DNA from: an uncultured Polaribacter sp.
GTDB taxonomy: Bacteria; Bacteroidota; Bacteroidia; Flavobacteriales; Flavobacteriaceae
Assembly (NCBI RefSeq): GCF_947495205.1
Contig: NZ_CANLXV010000007.1
Span: 62,001-126,000, forward strand
DNA length: 64,000 nt
Direction of reading: 5' to 3'
Part shown: positions 55,804-64,000 of the stretch, one piece after another
Layout: every line of letters begins with the position of its first letter
Numbering within the stretch: position 1 is the first letter of the stretch
The notes under the pieces: model-generated
Told to the model about the DNA's origin: nothing
Database searches by the model: none
What the model saw: the letters and a program-made list of their open reading frames with translations, nothing else
Program-made: the position numbers and the translations under genes

Positions 55804-57859
55804 AAAATCAGTGGAAAATATATCGATTTCTAAAGATTTAAAAGCAGTTAAGGCTACTTTTAAACATGAAGATTTTGTTGCTGGTATTGCACCTAATTTA
55901 AGAGGTCCATATAGTACAATGTACGTAAGAAGACCTTGGACAATTAGACAATACGCTGGTTTTTCTACAGCAGAAGAAAGTAATGCATTCTATAGAAGAA
56001 ATTTAGCTGCTGGCCAAAAAGGACTATCTGTAGCATTTGATTTGGCCACACATAGAGGCTATGATTCTGATCATGACCGCGTTCAAGGAGATGTTGGTAA
56101 AGCTGGTGTAGCCATAGACTCTGTAGAAGATATGAAGATTTTGTTTGACCAAATTCCGTTAGATAAAATGTCTGTTTCTATGACCATGAATGGTGCCGTT
56201 TTGCCTATTTTGGCATTTTATATTGTGGCTGCAGAAGAACAGAGTGTTGCTCCAGAATTATTATCTGGCACCATACAAAACGATATTCTAAAAGAATTTA
56301 TGGTGAGGAATACCTACATCTATCCGCCTTCACCATCTATGAAAATTATTGCCGATATTTTTGAATATACGAGTAAAAACATGCCCAAATTCAATTCAAT
56401 TTCTATCTCTGGCTACCACATGCAAGAAGCAGGTGCAACTGCAGAAATAGAATTGGCATACACTTTAGCAGATGGATTAGAATACATTAGAAAAGGTTTA
56501 GAAACAGGCATGGATATTGATGATTTTGCCCCAAGATTGTCTTTCTTTTGGGCTATTGGTATGAATCATTTTACAGAAATTGCCAAACTAAGAGCTGCCA
56601 GAATGTTGTGGGCTAAAATTGTAAAAAAATTCAACCCTAAAAATCCAAAATCTTTGGCACTAAGAACCCATTGTCAAACCAGTGGCTGGTCTTTAACTGA
56701 GCAAGATCCTTTTAATAATGTAGCAAGAACAACTATTGAAGCCATGGCTGCTGTTTTTGGTGGCACACAAAGCTTACATACCAATGCTTTAGATGAAGCC
56801 ATTGCTTTACCTACAGATTTTTCTGCAAGAATTGCTAGAAACACACAAATTTACCTGCAGCAAGAAACACATATTACTAAAACAGTAGATCCTTGGGCAG
56901 GAAGCTATGCTTTAGAACAACTTACAGAAAACATAGCTAAAAAAGCTTGGTTATTAATTGAAGAAGTTGAGGATTTAGGCGGAATGACCAAAGCAATCGA
57001 AAAAGGAATTCCGAAATTAAGAATTGAAGAAGCCGCTGCAATTAAACAGGCTAAAATAGACAGTGGAACAGATATAATTGTTGGCGTTAATAAATATCAA
57101 CTAGAAAAAGAAGAACCTTTACATATTTTAGAGATTGATAATGAAGCGGTAAGAAAATCTCAATTGATAAGATTGAAAAACGTAAAAAAAACTAGGAACA
57201 CAAACGCTGTAAAAAATTGTTTGCAGAATTTAACTAACGGCGCTAAATCTGGTAAAGAAAATTTGCTAGCATTAGCTGTTGAAGCTGCCAGAAAAAGAGC
57301 TACTTTAGGAGAAATTTCTGATGCTTTAGAAATTGTTTTTAAAAGACATAAAGCGGTAACTAAATCTATTTCTGGTGTGTATAGTAAAGAAATAAAAGAC
57401 GATAAATTATTTAAAAAAGCAACTGAACTAGCAGATAAATTTGCAGTATTAGAAGGTAGAAGACCAAGAATTATGATTGCAAAACTAGGGCAAGATGGCC
57501 ACGATAGAGGTGCAAAAGTAGTTGCCACTGGTTATGCAGATTTAGGTTTTGATGTAGATATTGGCCCATTATTTCAAACACCAGAAGAAGCTGTAAAACA
57601 AGCTGTAGAAAATGATGTACATATTTTAGGAATATCATCTTTAGCGGCAGGCCATAAAACTTTAGTTCCACAGGTTATTGAAGGGTTAAAAAAATATGAC
57701 AGAGCAGATATTATGGTAATTGTTGGTGGGGTAATTCCTGCTCAAGATTATCAATTTTTATTTGATGCTGGCGCCGTTGGTATTTTTGGACCTGGAACAA
57801 AAATTGCACAAGCCGCAATTGATTTAATCACTATTTTAATAGAAAGTATCGCTGAGTAG
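55796..57859 (+). CDS. scpA: methylmalonyl-CoA mutase, large (alpha) subunit
   Basis: A 687-residue catalytic subunit. [20 protein letters not shown] and the later [20 protein letters not shown] are substrate-site motifs of the barrel. The C-terminal cobalamin domain has [20 protein letters not shown] with Asp567-x-His569, the axial ligand, and [10 protein letters not shown]. All needed residues are present; it is slightly shorter than most (about 710 residues). It overlaps the small membrane protein. No cobalamin riboswitch is visible upstream of the operon. Confidence 0.96.
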   Translation: MSRKSVENISISKDLKAVKATFKHEDFVAGIAPNLRGPYSTMYVRRPWTIRQYAGFSTAEESNAFYRRNLAAGQKGLSVAFDLATHRGYDSDHDRVQGDVGKAGVAIDSVEDMKILFDQIPLDKMSVSMTMNGAVLPILAFYIVAAEEQSVAPELLSGTIQNDILKEFMVRNTYIYPPSPSMKIIADIFEYTSKNMPKFNSISISGYHMQEAGATAEIELAYTLADGLEYIRKGLETGMDIDDFAPRLSFFWAIGMNHFTEIAKLRAARMLWAKIVKKFNPKNPKSLALRTHCQTSGWSLTEQDPFNNVARTTIEAMAAVFGGTQSLHTNALDEAIALPTDFSARIARNTQIYLQQETHITKTVDPWAGSYALEQLTENIAKKAWLLIEEVEDLGGMTKAIEKGIPKLRIEEAAAIKQAKIDSGTDIIVGVNKYQLEKEEPLHILEIDNEAVRKSQLIRLKNVKKTRNTNAVKNCLQNLTNGAKSGKENLLALAVEAARKRATLGEISDALEIVFKRHKAVTKSISGVYSKEIKDDKLFKKATELADKFAVLEGRRPRIMIAKLGQDGHDRGAKVVATGYADLGFDVDIGPLFQTPEEAVKQAVENDVHILGISSLAAGHKTLVPQVIEGLKKYDRADIMVIVGGVIPAQDYQFLFDAGAVGIFGPGTKIAQAAIDLITILIESIAE

Positions 57860-57966
57860 GTTTCCTAATTTTTTTATGCTTAAAAAAAAGCTCTCACCTG
57901 TTTTATTTTACAATATTTAACAGTATTAAATACCTATTGTTAAGCAGCTTTTTATTGTTTTATGCT

Positions 57967-57974
57967 TAAATTTG
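57967..57974 (+). promoter_or_regulatory. -7 promoter box of the ccs gene
   Basis: TAAATTTG matches TAnnTTTG, 39 bases before the chosen ATG at 58014. Confidence 0.5.
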
Positions 57975-58013
57975 CATTTCATAATTATCGCACATTTAAA
58001 GCATTTCAAAAGG

Positions 58014-61000
58014 ATGAAAAAAGTATTCGATTTTCTATATTCTACACGTTTAATGGCCATTTTATTTATAATGTATGCAACAGCAATGGGTGTTGCCACA
58101 TTTATAGAAAATGATTATGGCACGCAAACCTCAAAAGCACTCGTATACAACGCTTGGTGGTTTGAGTTAATTATGGCATTATTTGTAGTAAATTTCTTTG
58201 GAAATATTTTTAGATACAAGTTGTACAAAAAAGAGAAATGGGCTGTTTTATTATTTCATACTTCATTTTTGTTAATTCTTGTAGGTGCAGGTATCACAAG
58301 ATATATTGGCTATGAAGGTATTATGTTAATTGAAGAAGGAGAAACCACCAACAAATTTCTTTCGGAAACTACTTATGTAAATGCTATTGTAGATGACGGT
58401 ATTTCACAAAAACCAGAAATTAATGAACCCATATTACTATCTGCTTGGGGCAATAACAATTGGTCCTATTCAGACACCTTTGCAGATAAAGGAAAAAGTA
58501 TAGATTTCAAATTTGAACTGGTTGATTATATTCCATGGGCAGAAAAAAAATTAGTTGAAGATGAAAACGGAGTAGAACACTTGTTTTTTGTTGAATCTTC
58601 TGACGGTACAAGACATGAACACTATATACCCAGGTTTACTGTACAAAATATTCATGGTATCCTAGTAGGTTTTGATGCTAAAACTGCAGATTACACCGTA
58701 AATTTTATCAAAGAAAATAATAATTTAAAAATGATTTCTAAAGCCGATGGTGATTGGTTTAGAATGGCAGATCAAAAAAGAGGACGTGTAGTAAAAGACT
58801 CTTTAGCCGCATTTAATTATTTGTCTTTACACAACATTGGCGAATTGCAATTTGTAATACCAGAACCACCTACAAAAGGAATTATGCAAACGGTTAGAGG
58901 TCCTAAAAGTGATAAAGTACAAGATATTATTGTTTTAGACGTTACCGCTAATAACGAAACCAAAAGGGTAGAATTAAGAGGTAGTAAATTTAATGCAGAT
59001 GGTTCTAAAACATTAGAAGTTGGCGGTTTAAATTTTAGAATGCTATATGGAGCTAAAATATTAGAAACGCCTTTTTCTATTAAATTAAATGATTTTCAGT
59101 TAGAAAAATATCCAGGTTCAGAAAGTGCTGCATCTTATGCTAGTGAAGTTACAGTTATCGATCCTAAAGAAACTTTTAATTACCGCATATTTATGAATCA
59201 TATTTTAGATCATAAAGGATATAAATTCTTTCAAGCTAGTTATGATTTATCTGGAGAGAAAGAAGAAACACACCTATCTGTAAATCATGATTTTTTAGGA
59301 ACATTTGTAACGTATTTGGGATATTTTTTACTCTATTTTGGTTTAACTATGGCATTATTTGTAAAAAATACACGTTTTGACGATTTGAAAAAAAGGTTAG
59401 AAAAAATTAGAAAAAAGAAAAAAAGTTTAGCTACAATAACAATTTTACTGGTATCTAGTTTAACTTTTGCACAGCATTCAGAAGGGCATCAAACTAAAAA
59501 GATAACCAACCAACAAATAGATTCTATTTTACAAGCAAACATGGTAGATGCCAAACATGCCAACAGCTTTAATAGACTTGTAATACAAGATAATGGTAGA
59601 ATGAAACCTGCACACACCTTTGCTTCTGAATTGGTTAGAAAGGTGAGTAAAACAGAAAAATTTAAAGATATGGAACCAAGTCAGGTTTTATTATCTATTA
59701 TAGAAAACCCATATTTATGGTATGAAGTACCTATTATCTATCTAGAAAAAGGAAATACCCAAATAAGAGATTTTATTGGAGTGGCACCAACTGCCACTCA
59801 TGGAAGTTTATCTAATTTTATTACAGATACTGGTATATATAAAATTAAAGAAAAAGTAGAACAAGCACAAAAAAATAAAATTAAAAATAAGTTTGAAAAA
59901 GATTTAATTAATATTGATAAAAGAATTGGACTTTTATACAGTGCAATTGGCGGCGGAATTTTAAAAATATACCCTATTCCTGGAGATGAAAACAATAAAT
60001 GGGTTTCTAGACTAGAGTCTTCTGAAGCAGGTTTTAAAGGAACAGATTCTGTTTTTGTAAAGCAGTCTTTGCCTGTATATATTAACTTTTTGCAGAAAGC
60101 AAAAAAGACAGGAGATTATAAAGATGCTAACAAAATTTTAGATGGAATTAAAAAGTTTCAGCAAAAATTTGGAGCTGAAGTTAATTTAGAAAAAGATAAA
60201 ATAGACTTAGAAATCTCGTATAATAAAATTCAACCTTTTCAAAGCCTTGCAAAATATTACGGCTATGTAAGTTTATTGATGCTTATTTTTGTGATTTGGC
60301 AAATTTTTGCTGCTAAAAAATGGGTAAACATCTCTGTAAAAACACTTTCAATTGTTGTAGTTGCTCTATTTATTGCCCATACATTAAGTTTATTGGCAAG
60401 ATGGTACATAAGTGGCTATGCGCCTTGGAGTAATGCTTATGAATCTATTATTTTTGTAGCTTGGGCAACCATGCTTTTTGGTTTATGGATTGGTAAAAAC
60501 TCTGCATTAACCATTACAGCAACAGCATTTTTAGTAGCAATTACCTTAGGTTTTGCACACCAAAACTGGTTAGATCCAGAAATTGCTAATTTACAACCCG
60601 TTTTAAATTCTTGGTGGTTATTAGTACATACTTCTATAATTGTTGCCAGCTACGGGCCACTTTCTCTTGGTATGATTTTAGGAATTGTTGCTTTATTTTT
60701 AATGGTGTTTACTACTAAAAAGAATAGAACAAAAATGGATTTAAATATTAAGGAACTTACTATCATAAATGAACAAGCCATAACCGTTGGTTTGGTAATG
60801 TTAACTATTGGTAACTTTTTAGGTGGTATGTGGGCCAACGAAAGTTGGGGACGTTATTGGGGTTGGGATCCTAAAGAAACTTGGGCTTTAATTTCTATTA
60901 TGTTGTATGCTTTTGTTTTACATATGCGTTTAATACCTGGTTTAAGAGGTAGGCTTGCCTTTAATTTTGCATCGGCATTTACCTATTTATCTATTATGAT

Positions 61001-61157
61001 GACTTACTTTGGTGTAAATTTCTACTTATCTGGTTTGCATTCTTATGCTAGTGGAGACAGGGTAGTTACGCCAAAAGAAGCCTATATTTACATTGGTTTT
61101 TTAATTATTTTAACCATTGCAGCCTCCTTTAAATATAAAAAATATTTCAAAAAATAA
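58014..61157 (+). CDS. ccsA: cytochrome c biogenesis protein, ResB-CcsA fusion
   Basis: A 1047-residue membrane protein fusing both System II parts. Residues 1-460 are ResB/CcsB-like: four membrane helices and a large periplasmic loop. Residues about 480-760 are a second periplasmic part. The last 270 residues are CcsA with the haem-binding WWD motif (WGRYWGWDPKETW) and histidines on flanking helices. It exports and attaches haem to apocytochromes c. The frame runs 14 codons further upstream to 57972, but MKKVFDFLYSTRL with AAAAGG upstream is the better start. Confidence 0.93.
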   Translation: MKKVFDFLYSTRLMAILFIMYATAMGVATFIENDYGTQTSKALVYNAWWFELIMALFVVNFFGNIFRYKLYKKEKWAVLLFHTSFLLILVGAGITRYIGYEGIMLIEEGETTNKFLSETTYVNAIVDDGISQKPEINEPILLSAWGNNNWSYSDTFADKGKSIDFKFELVDYIPWAEKKLVEDENGVEHLFFVESSDGTRHEHYIPRFTVQNIHGILVGFDAKTADYTVNFIKENNNLKMISKADGDWFRMADQKRGRVVKDSLAAFNYLSLHNIGELQFVIPEPPTKGIMQTVRGPKSDKVQDIIVLDVTANNETKRVELRGSKFNADGSKTLEVGGLNFRMLYGAKILETPFSIKLNDFQLEKYPGSESAASYASEVTVIDPKETFNYRIFMNHILDHKGYKFFQASYDLSGEKEETHLSVNHDFLGTFVTYLGYFLLYFGLTMALFVKNTRFDDLKKRLEKIRKKKKSLATITILLVSSLTFAQHSEGHQTKKITNQQIDSILQANMVDAKHANSFNRLVIQDNGRMKPAHTFASELVRKVSKTEKFKDMEPSQVLLSIIENPYLWYEVPIIYLEKGNTQIRDFIGVAPTATHGSLSNFITDTGIYKIKEKVEQAQKNKIKNKFEKDLINIDKRIGLLYSAIGGGILKIYPIPGDENNKWVSRLESSEAGFKGTDSVFVKQSLPVYINFLQKAKKTGDYKDANKILDGIKKFQQKFGAEVNLEKDKIDLEISYNKIQPFQSLAKYYGYVSLLMLIFVIWQIFAAKKWVNISVKTLSIVVVALFIAHTLSLLARWYISGYAPWSNAYESIIFVAWATMLFGLWIGKNSALTITATAFLVAITLGFAHQNWLDPEIANLQPVLNSWWLLVHTSIIVASYGPLSLGMILGIVALFLMVFTTKKNRTKMDLNIKELTIINEQAITVGLVMLTIGNFLGGMWANESWGRYWGWDPKETWALISIMLYAFVLHMRLIPGLRGRLAFNFASAFTYLSIMMTYFGVNFYLSGLHSYASGDRVVTPKEAYIYIGFLIILTIAASFKYKKYFKK

Positions 61158-61240
61158 ATACAGGTAAAAGTCAAGAATTGTTTTTAAGCGTTTACTTAAA
61201 ATTAAGCGCTAAGTTTTTTATGATAATTCATAAGAAAATG

Positions 61241-61248
61241 TATTTTTG
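61241..61248 (+). promoter_or_regulatory. -7 promoter box
   Basis: TATTTTTG matches TAnnTTTG, 29 bases before the ATG at 61278. Confidence 0.5.
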
Positions 61249-61277
61249 CTTTTCTAAATTTTAACAGAACAAACAAC

Positions 61278-61793
61278 ATGTTTCATAAAAATATTAAATT
61301 AATTTTAGCCGGTTTAATTTCGGTTTGGGCAGTATATCAATTCAGCCAAGGAAATATCATGAACGGAATTTCAATTCTACTTTTAGCGGGAATTTTTGTG
61401 CTGTTTTATTTTAAAAATGAGTTTATCTTATTGGCTTTTTTACAACTAAGAAAACAAAACTTTGAAGGTACTAAAAAGTGGTTGGGTTATATTAAAAATC
61501 CTGAAGCCGCTTTAATTGTAAAGCAACAAGGTTATTTTAATTATTTACATGGTATTATGTTAAGCCAAACAAATATTACGCAATCTGAAAAATTTTTGAG
61601 AAAAGCAGTAAAATTAGGTTTATCTATGGATCATGATTTGGCTATGGCAAAACTGCAATTAGCAGGTATTGCAATGACTAAAAGACGTAAAAGAGAAGCT
61701 ACCAATTTAATGGCAGAAGCTAAAAAGTTAGATAAGCATGGTATGCTAAAAGAGCAAATGCAAATGATGAAACAGCAAATGAAGAAAATTTAA
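61278..61793 (+). CDS. DUF2892-like membrane protein with helical tail
   Basis: A 171-residue protein with two N-terminal membrane segments (LILAGLISVWAVYQF and GISILLLAGIFVLFYFK), followed by a helical, TPR-like region (YLHGIMLSQTNITQSEKFLR, KAVKLGLSMDHDLAMAKLQL) and a Met/Gln/Lys-rich end. Relatives are labelled DUF2892 in flavobacteria. The tail resembles a small tetratricopeptide array that would lie in the cytoplasm; no partner is known. It has its own promoter and terminator. Confidence 0.75.
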   Translation: MFHKNIKLILAGLISVWAVYQFSQGNIMNGISILLLAGIFVLFYFKNEFILLAFLQLRKQNFEGTKKWLGYIKNPEAALIVKQQGYFNYLHGIMLSQTNITQSEKFLRKAVKLGLSMDHDLAMAKLQLAGIAMTKRRKREATNLMAEAKKLDKHGMLKEQMQMMKQQMKKI

Positions 61794-61820
61794 ACGCAAG
61801 AAGTTTAGAAAATAAGATAT

Positions 61821-61857
61821 AAAAAAAACGGATAAATTTAATTTATCCGTTTTTTTT
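61821..61857. terminator. bidirectional intrinsic terminator
   Basis: An A run, CGGATAAAT, loop, ATTTATCCG and a T run serve the convergent genes ending at 61793 and 61877. Confidence 0.9.
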
Positions 61858-61876
61858 GTGCGCTTTATTTACAACT

Positions 61877-63514
61877 TTAATCTAAAGTTGATAAGGTTAA
61901 ATCTGCATTAAACTTTACCATAAATAAACCTTTATTCTCGGTTGCTTTTAGCAATTTACCTTCATAATCAAACATACTCTGCACTCGGTAAGAAACACCT
62001 TCACTAAAAGTATGCTTAAGCTCCTTTCCAGATGCTAATCGCATTAGGATATCATAGGTTATATCAAATCCTTTGATAGCATAATAACTTGGTAAAACTC
62101 CGTTTTTAGACAAGTATTTAGAGTTAAAATCAATTACCTCAGCAGCTTCACTTTTACTATATGCATCACTAACAAAAGTAAAATTTAACTTAGCCAATTT
62201 TAAATTATCAATTTTATTTAAGGCACTATTTTTATCAAAAGTAAAAACCCTTGCAGTTACGTCTTCCTCTAAACTAATTAAACTATTTATAGCACTCGCT
62301 ACAATTATTGGGTCTTCTGTTGTTAAGATTACTCTATTTTGTTCATTTGCTTTAAGTACATCTGTAAATTTCTCTCTTTTTATGTAACCCTTTTCAGCTG
62401 TAATAAGGTTTACACCTTTTATAGAATCTTTTTCTTCTAAGCCAGTTTTTAAAGCTAGAGCATGCCTTTGAGACAAAGCACTACCATCTCCAACAATTAT
62501 TACATTACCGTCCTTAAAGTTTTCAGTTGCATAGCTTGTTAACTTATCTCTATATAACTTTTTTTCTGGCGCTGTTTTAATAATATATTTTGATTTAAAA
62601 TTGGTTTGTTTTCTAGAATAAACGGGAAATACAATAGGTACCTTAACCTGATTTGCTAACATTTGTACTTCTTCTGAATAAAGTGGCCCAATAATTAAAT
62701 TGTTCTTATTTAAATCATTAGCTGCAATAATATTCTTTATACTAGTACTATTTCTACCTGTATCAAAAACATTTACATCTATTGTTGCGCCTTGTTTTCT
62801 TAGTGAATCTACCGCTAATTCTAAACCTAAGTACAAATCTGAAACAATATTTGCCAACTTGCTGTTCTCAAAAATTTGTTTTTTAGATAATGTATCTAAC
62901 TCTTGTGCTCTAAAAGGTAGCATAACTGCAACTTTTAAAGAAACATCTTTCTTGATATTATCTACAAAATATTTCGATAAATTTACATTCTCCTTTACGT
63001 TGACTTTGGGTAAGCGTTTAATTTTTATGGTTTGCCCTAATTTTAAACCCAATTCTAGTTCTGGATTTAATTGAATAAGCGAAGCCCTAGACACCTTATA
63101 AAAACGGGTTAGGCTATAAAACGTATCTCCTTTAATTACGGAATGCAATTGAAATTCGTTTTCTAAATTGTTAGATAAAAGCCCATTTTCAATTTCTTTC
63201 CCTGAAGGCAAACTTCCATTATTTACGGAATCTAAAGCTTTATTTGGTATTGCTCCATTTTTAGTACCTGAGGCTACAGATGTTGCAGTTTTGGTTTTTA
63301 AATTCGGGATAATAATAACCGTGTTCGCTTTGGGTTTACGCGCTATATCTGGATTTAAACGAAGTAAATCTTTTGTTTTTATGTCTAATTTCTTAGCAAT
63401 AGAACGTAAACTTTCTCCTTCTTTAACTTTGTACTCTATATACTTTTTTTGTTGACCGCAAGAAACGGTAAACGTAAGAATACATAAAAAAACAAAAAAC
63501 TTTAAATGTTTCAT
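61877..63514 (-). CDS. LysM lipoprotein with periplasmic-binding-protein-like domain
   Basis: A 545-residue lipoprotein (FFVFLCILTFTVSCGQQ; Cys19). Two LysM domains follow: YKVKEGESLRSIAKKLDIKT near residue 25 and HSVIKGDTFYSLTRFYKVSR near residue 123. Residues about 195-540 form a type I periplasmic-binding fold like that of LpoA/YraM. It probably anchors to peptidoglycan and may regulate a wall synthase. The frame extends 5 codons to 63529, but ATG 63514 gives the proper signal and leaves 5 bases after guaA. It follows guaA on the same strand. Confidence 0.88.
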   Translation of the reverse strand: MKHLKFFVFLCILTFTVSCGQQKKYIEYKVKEGESLRSIAKKLDIKTKDLLRLNPDIARKPKANTVIIIPNLKTKTATSVASGTKNGAIPNKALDSVNNGSLPSGKEIENGLLSNNLENEFQLHSVIKGDTFYSLTRFYKVSRASLIQLNPELELGLKLGQTIKIKRLPKVNVKENVNLSKYFVDNIKKDVSLKVAVMLPFRAQELDTLSKKQIFENSKLANIVSDLYLGLELAVDSLRKQGATIDVNVFDTGRNSTSIKNIIAANDLNKNNLIIGPLYSEEVQMLANQVKVPIVFPVYSRKQTNFKSKYIIKTAPEKKLYRDKLTSYATENFKDGNVIIVGDGSALSQRHALALKTGLEEKDSIKGVNLITAEKGYIKREKFTDVLKANEQNRVILTTEDPIIVASAINSLISLEEDVTARVFTFDKNSALNKIDNLKLAKLNFTFVSDAYSKSEAAEVIDFNSKYLSKNGVLPSYYAIKGFDITYDILMRLASGKELKHTFSEGVSYRVQSMFDYEGKLLKATENKGLFMVKFNADLTLSTLD

Positions 63515-63519
63515 ATATT

Positions 63520-64000
63520 TTATTCCCATTCTATTGTAGCTGGTGGTTTAGAACTAATGTCATACACTACTCTATTAACGCCTTTTACTTGGTTTATTAT
63601 TTTATTTGATGTTTTTTGTAGAAATTCATAAGGTAAATTTACCCAATCTGCTGTCATACCATCTGTACTTTCTACAGCTCTTAAAGCGACTACTTTTTCA
63701 TAAGTACGCTCATCTCCCATTACACCAACAGAATTTACAGGCAATAGCATTGCTCCTGCTTGCCAAACACTATTGTATAAACCGTCTTCTTTTAATCCGT
63801 TTATAAATACAGCGTCTACTTCTTGTAATATTCTAACTTTTTCTGCGGTTATGTCTCCCAATATACGAATTCCTAAACCAGGGCCAGGAAAAGGATGACG
63901 ACCTAACAATTCTGGATCAATTCCCATAGAGGCACCTACTCTTCTTACCTCATCTTTAAAAATCATTCTTAATGGCTCTACAATCTTTAACTTCATATAA
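63520..64000 (-). CDS. guaA: GMP synthase, C-terminal part (cut by window edge)
   Basis: The last 160 residues of glutamine-hydrolysing GMP synthase, which amidates XMP to [23 protein letters not shown], the substrate loop [20 protein letters not shown] and the C-terminal dimerisation region ending [10 protein letters not shown] are diagnostic. The amidotransferase and ATP-pyrophosphatase domains lie beyond the window; the frame is open to base 64000. The reading frame is intact to its usual C-terminal residues. Confidence 0.96.
   Translation of the reverse strand, partial: YMKLKIVEPLRMIFKDEVRRVGASMGIDPELLGRHPFPGPGLGIRILGDITAEKVRILQEVDAVFINGLKEDGLYNSVWQAGAMLLPVNSVGVMGDERTYEKVVALRAVESTDGMTADWVNLPYEFLQKTSNKIINQVKGVNRVVYDISSKPPATIEWE

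Noticed and set aside
57972..58013. Upstream extension of the ResB-CcsA gene
   Set aside because: The extra 14 codons overlap the -7 promoter box and are not part of the family's usual start.
62700..63074. 124-codon plus-strand open frame
   Set aside because: It is antisense to the LysM lipoprotein, whose domains are clear.

Overview
The window is a continuous piece of an AT-rich chromosome from the Bacteroidota, most likely a marine Flavobacteriaceae member close to Polaribacter or Tenacibaculum. The evidence is the gene content: several lineage-typical small families (DUF6095, DUF6122, DUF4834, DUF4249, a Lacal_2735-like protein), a TonB-dependent receptor with a carboxypeptidase-like domain, monomeric isocitrate dehydrogenase and B12-dependent methylmalonyl-CoA mutase. 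There are also repeated TAnnTTTG promoter boxes, the -7 element of this phylum. The genus is inference. I see no insertion sequence, prophage, CRISPR array or rRNA.

Layout. 1-1585: WbqC-like protein, Crp/Fnr regulator, DUF6122 membrane protein. 1564-8280 (minus): a surface glycan operon (DUF4834, YfhO-like protein, two GT4 glycosyltransferases, a flippase). 8384-13571 (plus): outer-membrane protein with a charged tail, GNAT-like protein, rsmE, DUF4159, a lysophospholipid acyltransferase. 13649-19062 (minus): GH3/serine-hydrolase fusion, a small conserved protein, a DnaQ-like exonuclease and PPK2. 19203-23851: metallo-beta-lactamase lipoprotein, trmD, rplS, icd. 23943-31401: a MacA/MacB-permease/TolC-type export operon without an ATPase gene, then a TonB receptor with its DUF4249 lipoprotein. 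31462-33069: a solitary HEPN-like protein that looks accessory. 33415-35948: murQ, DUF6095, a DUF6695-like protein, DinB. 36183-38400: a basic secreted protein behind a sigma-54-like promoter, and an FGE-like lipoprotein.

The most striking block is 38579-52720, about 14 kb all on the plus strand. It is a light and redox cluster with four cryptochrome/photolyase genes from four different subfamilies: DASH, an Fe-S bacterial type, a divergent type whose flavin-site motif is rewritten, and a canonical class I CPD type. Between and around them lie a TetR-like regulator, a UbiB/AarF kinase, a flavin reductase, two SDR proteins, a DUF2256 zinc ribbon, TIGR03643, GTP cyclohydrolase I (pterin supply), two tandem paralogous small helical proteins, glutathione peroxidase, TspO and an SRPBCC protein. 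Together they look like a programme for repair, light sensing and protection from photo-oxidative stress, with cofactor supply (pterin, flavin) beside the enzymes that use it. Parts of this cluster are known from marine flavobacteria; several members have no assigned function.

After a tRNA-Thr(TGT) come udk, a DivIC/FtsB-like gene, the two methylmalonyl-CoA mutase subunits separated by a small membrane protein, a fused ResB-CcsA cytochrome c biogenesis protein, a membrane protein with a helical tail, a LysM lipoprotein and the 3' end of guaA, cut by the window edge. Two copies of one dispersed intergenic repeat (16585-16673 and 33288-33376) each sit directly upstream of, and point toward, a gene of peptidoglycan turnover (GH3 and murQ).
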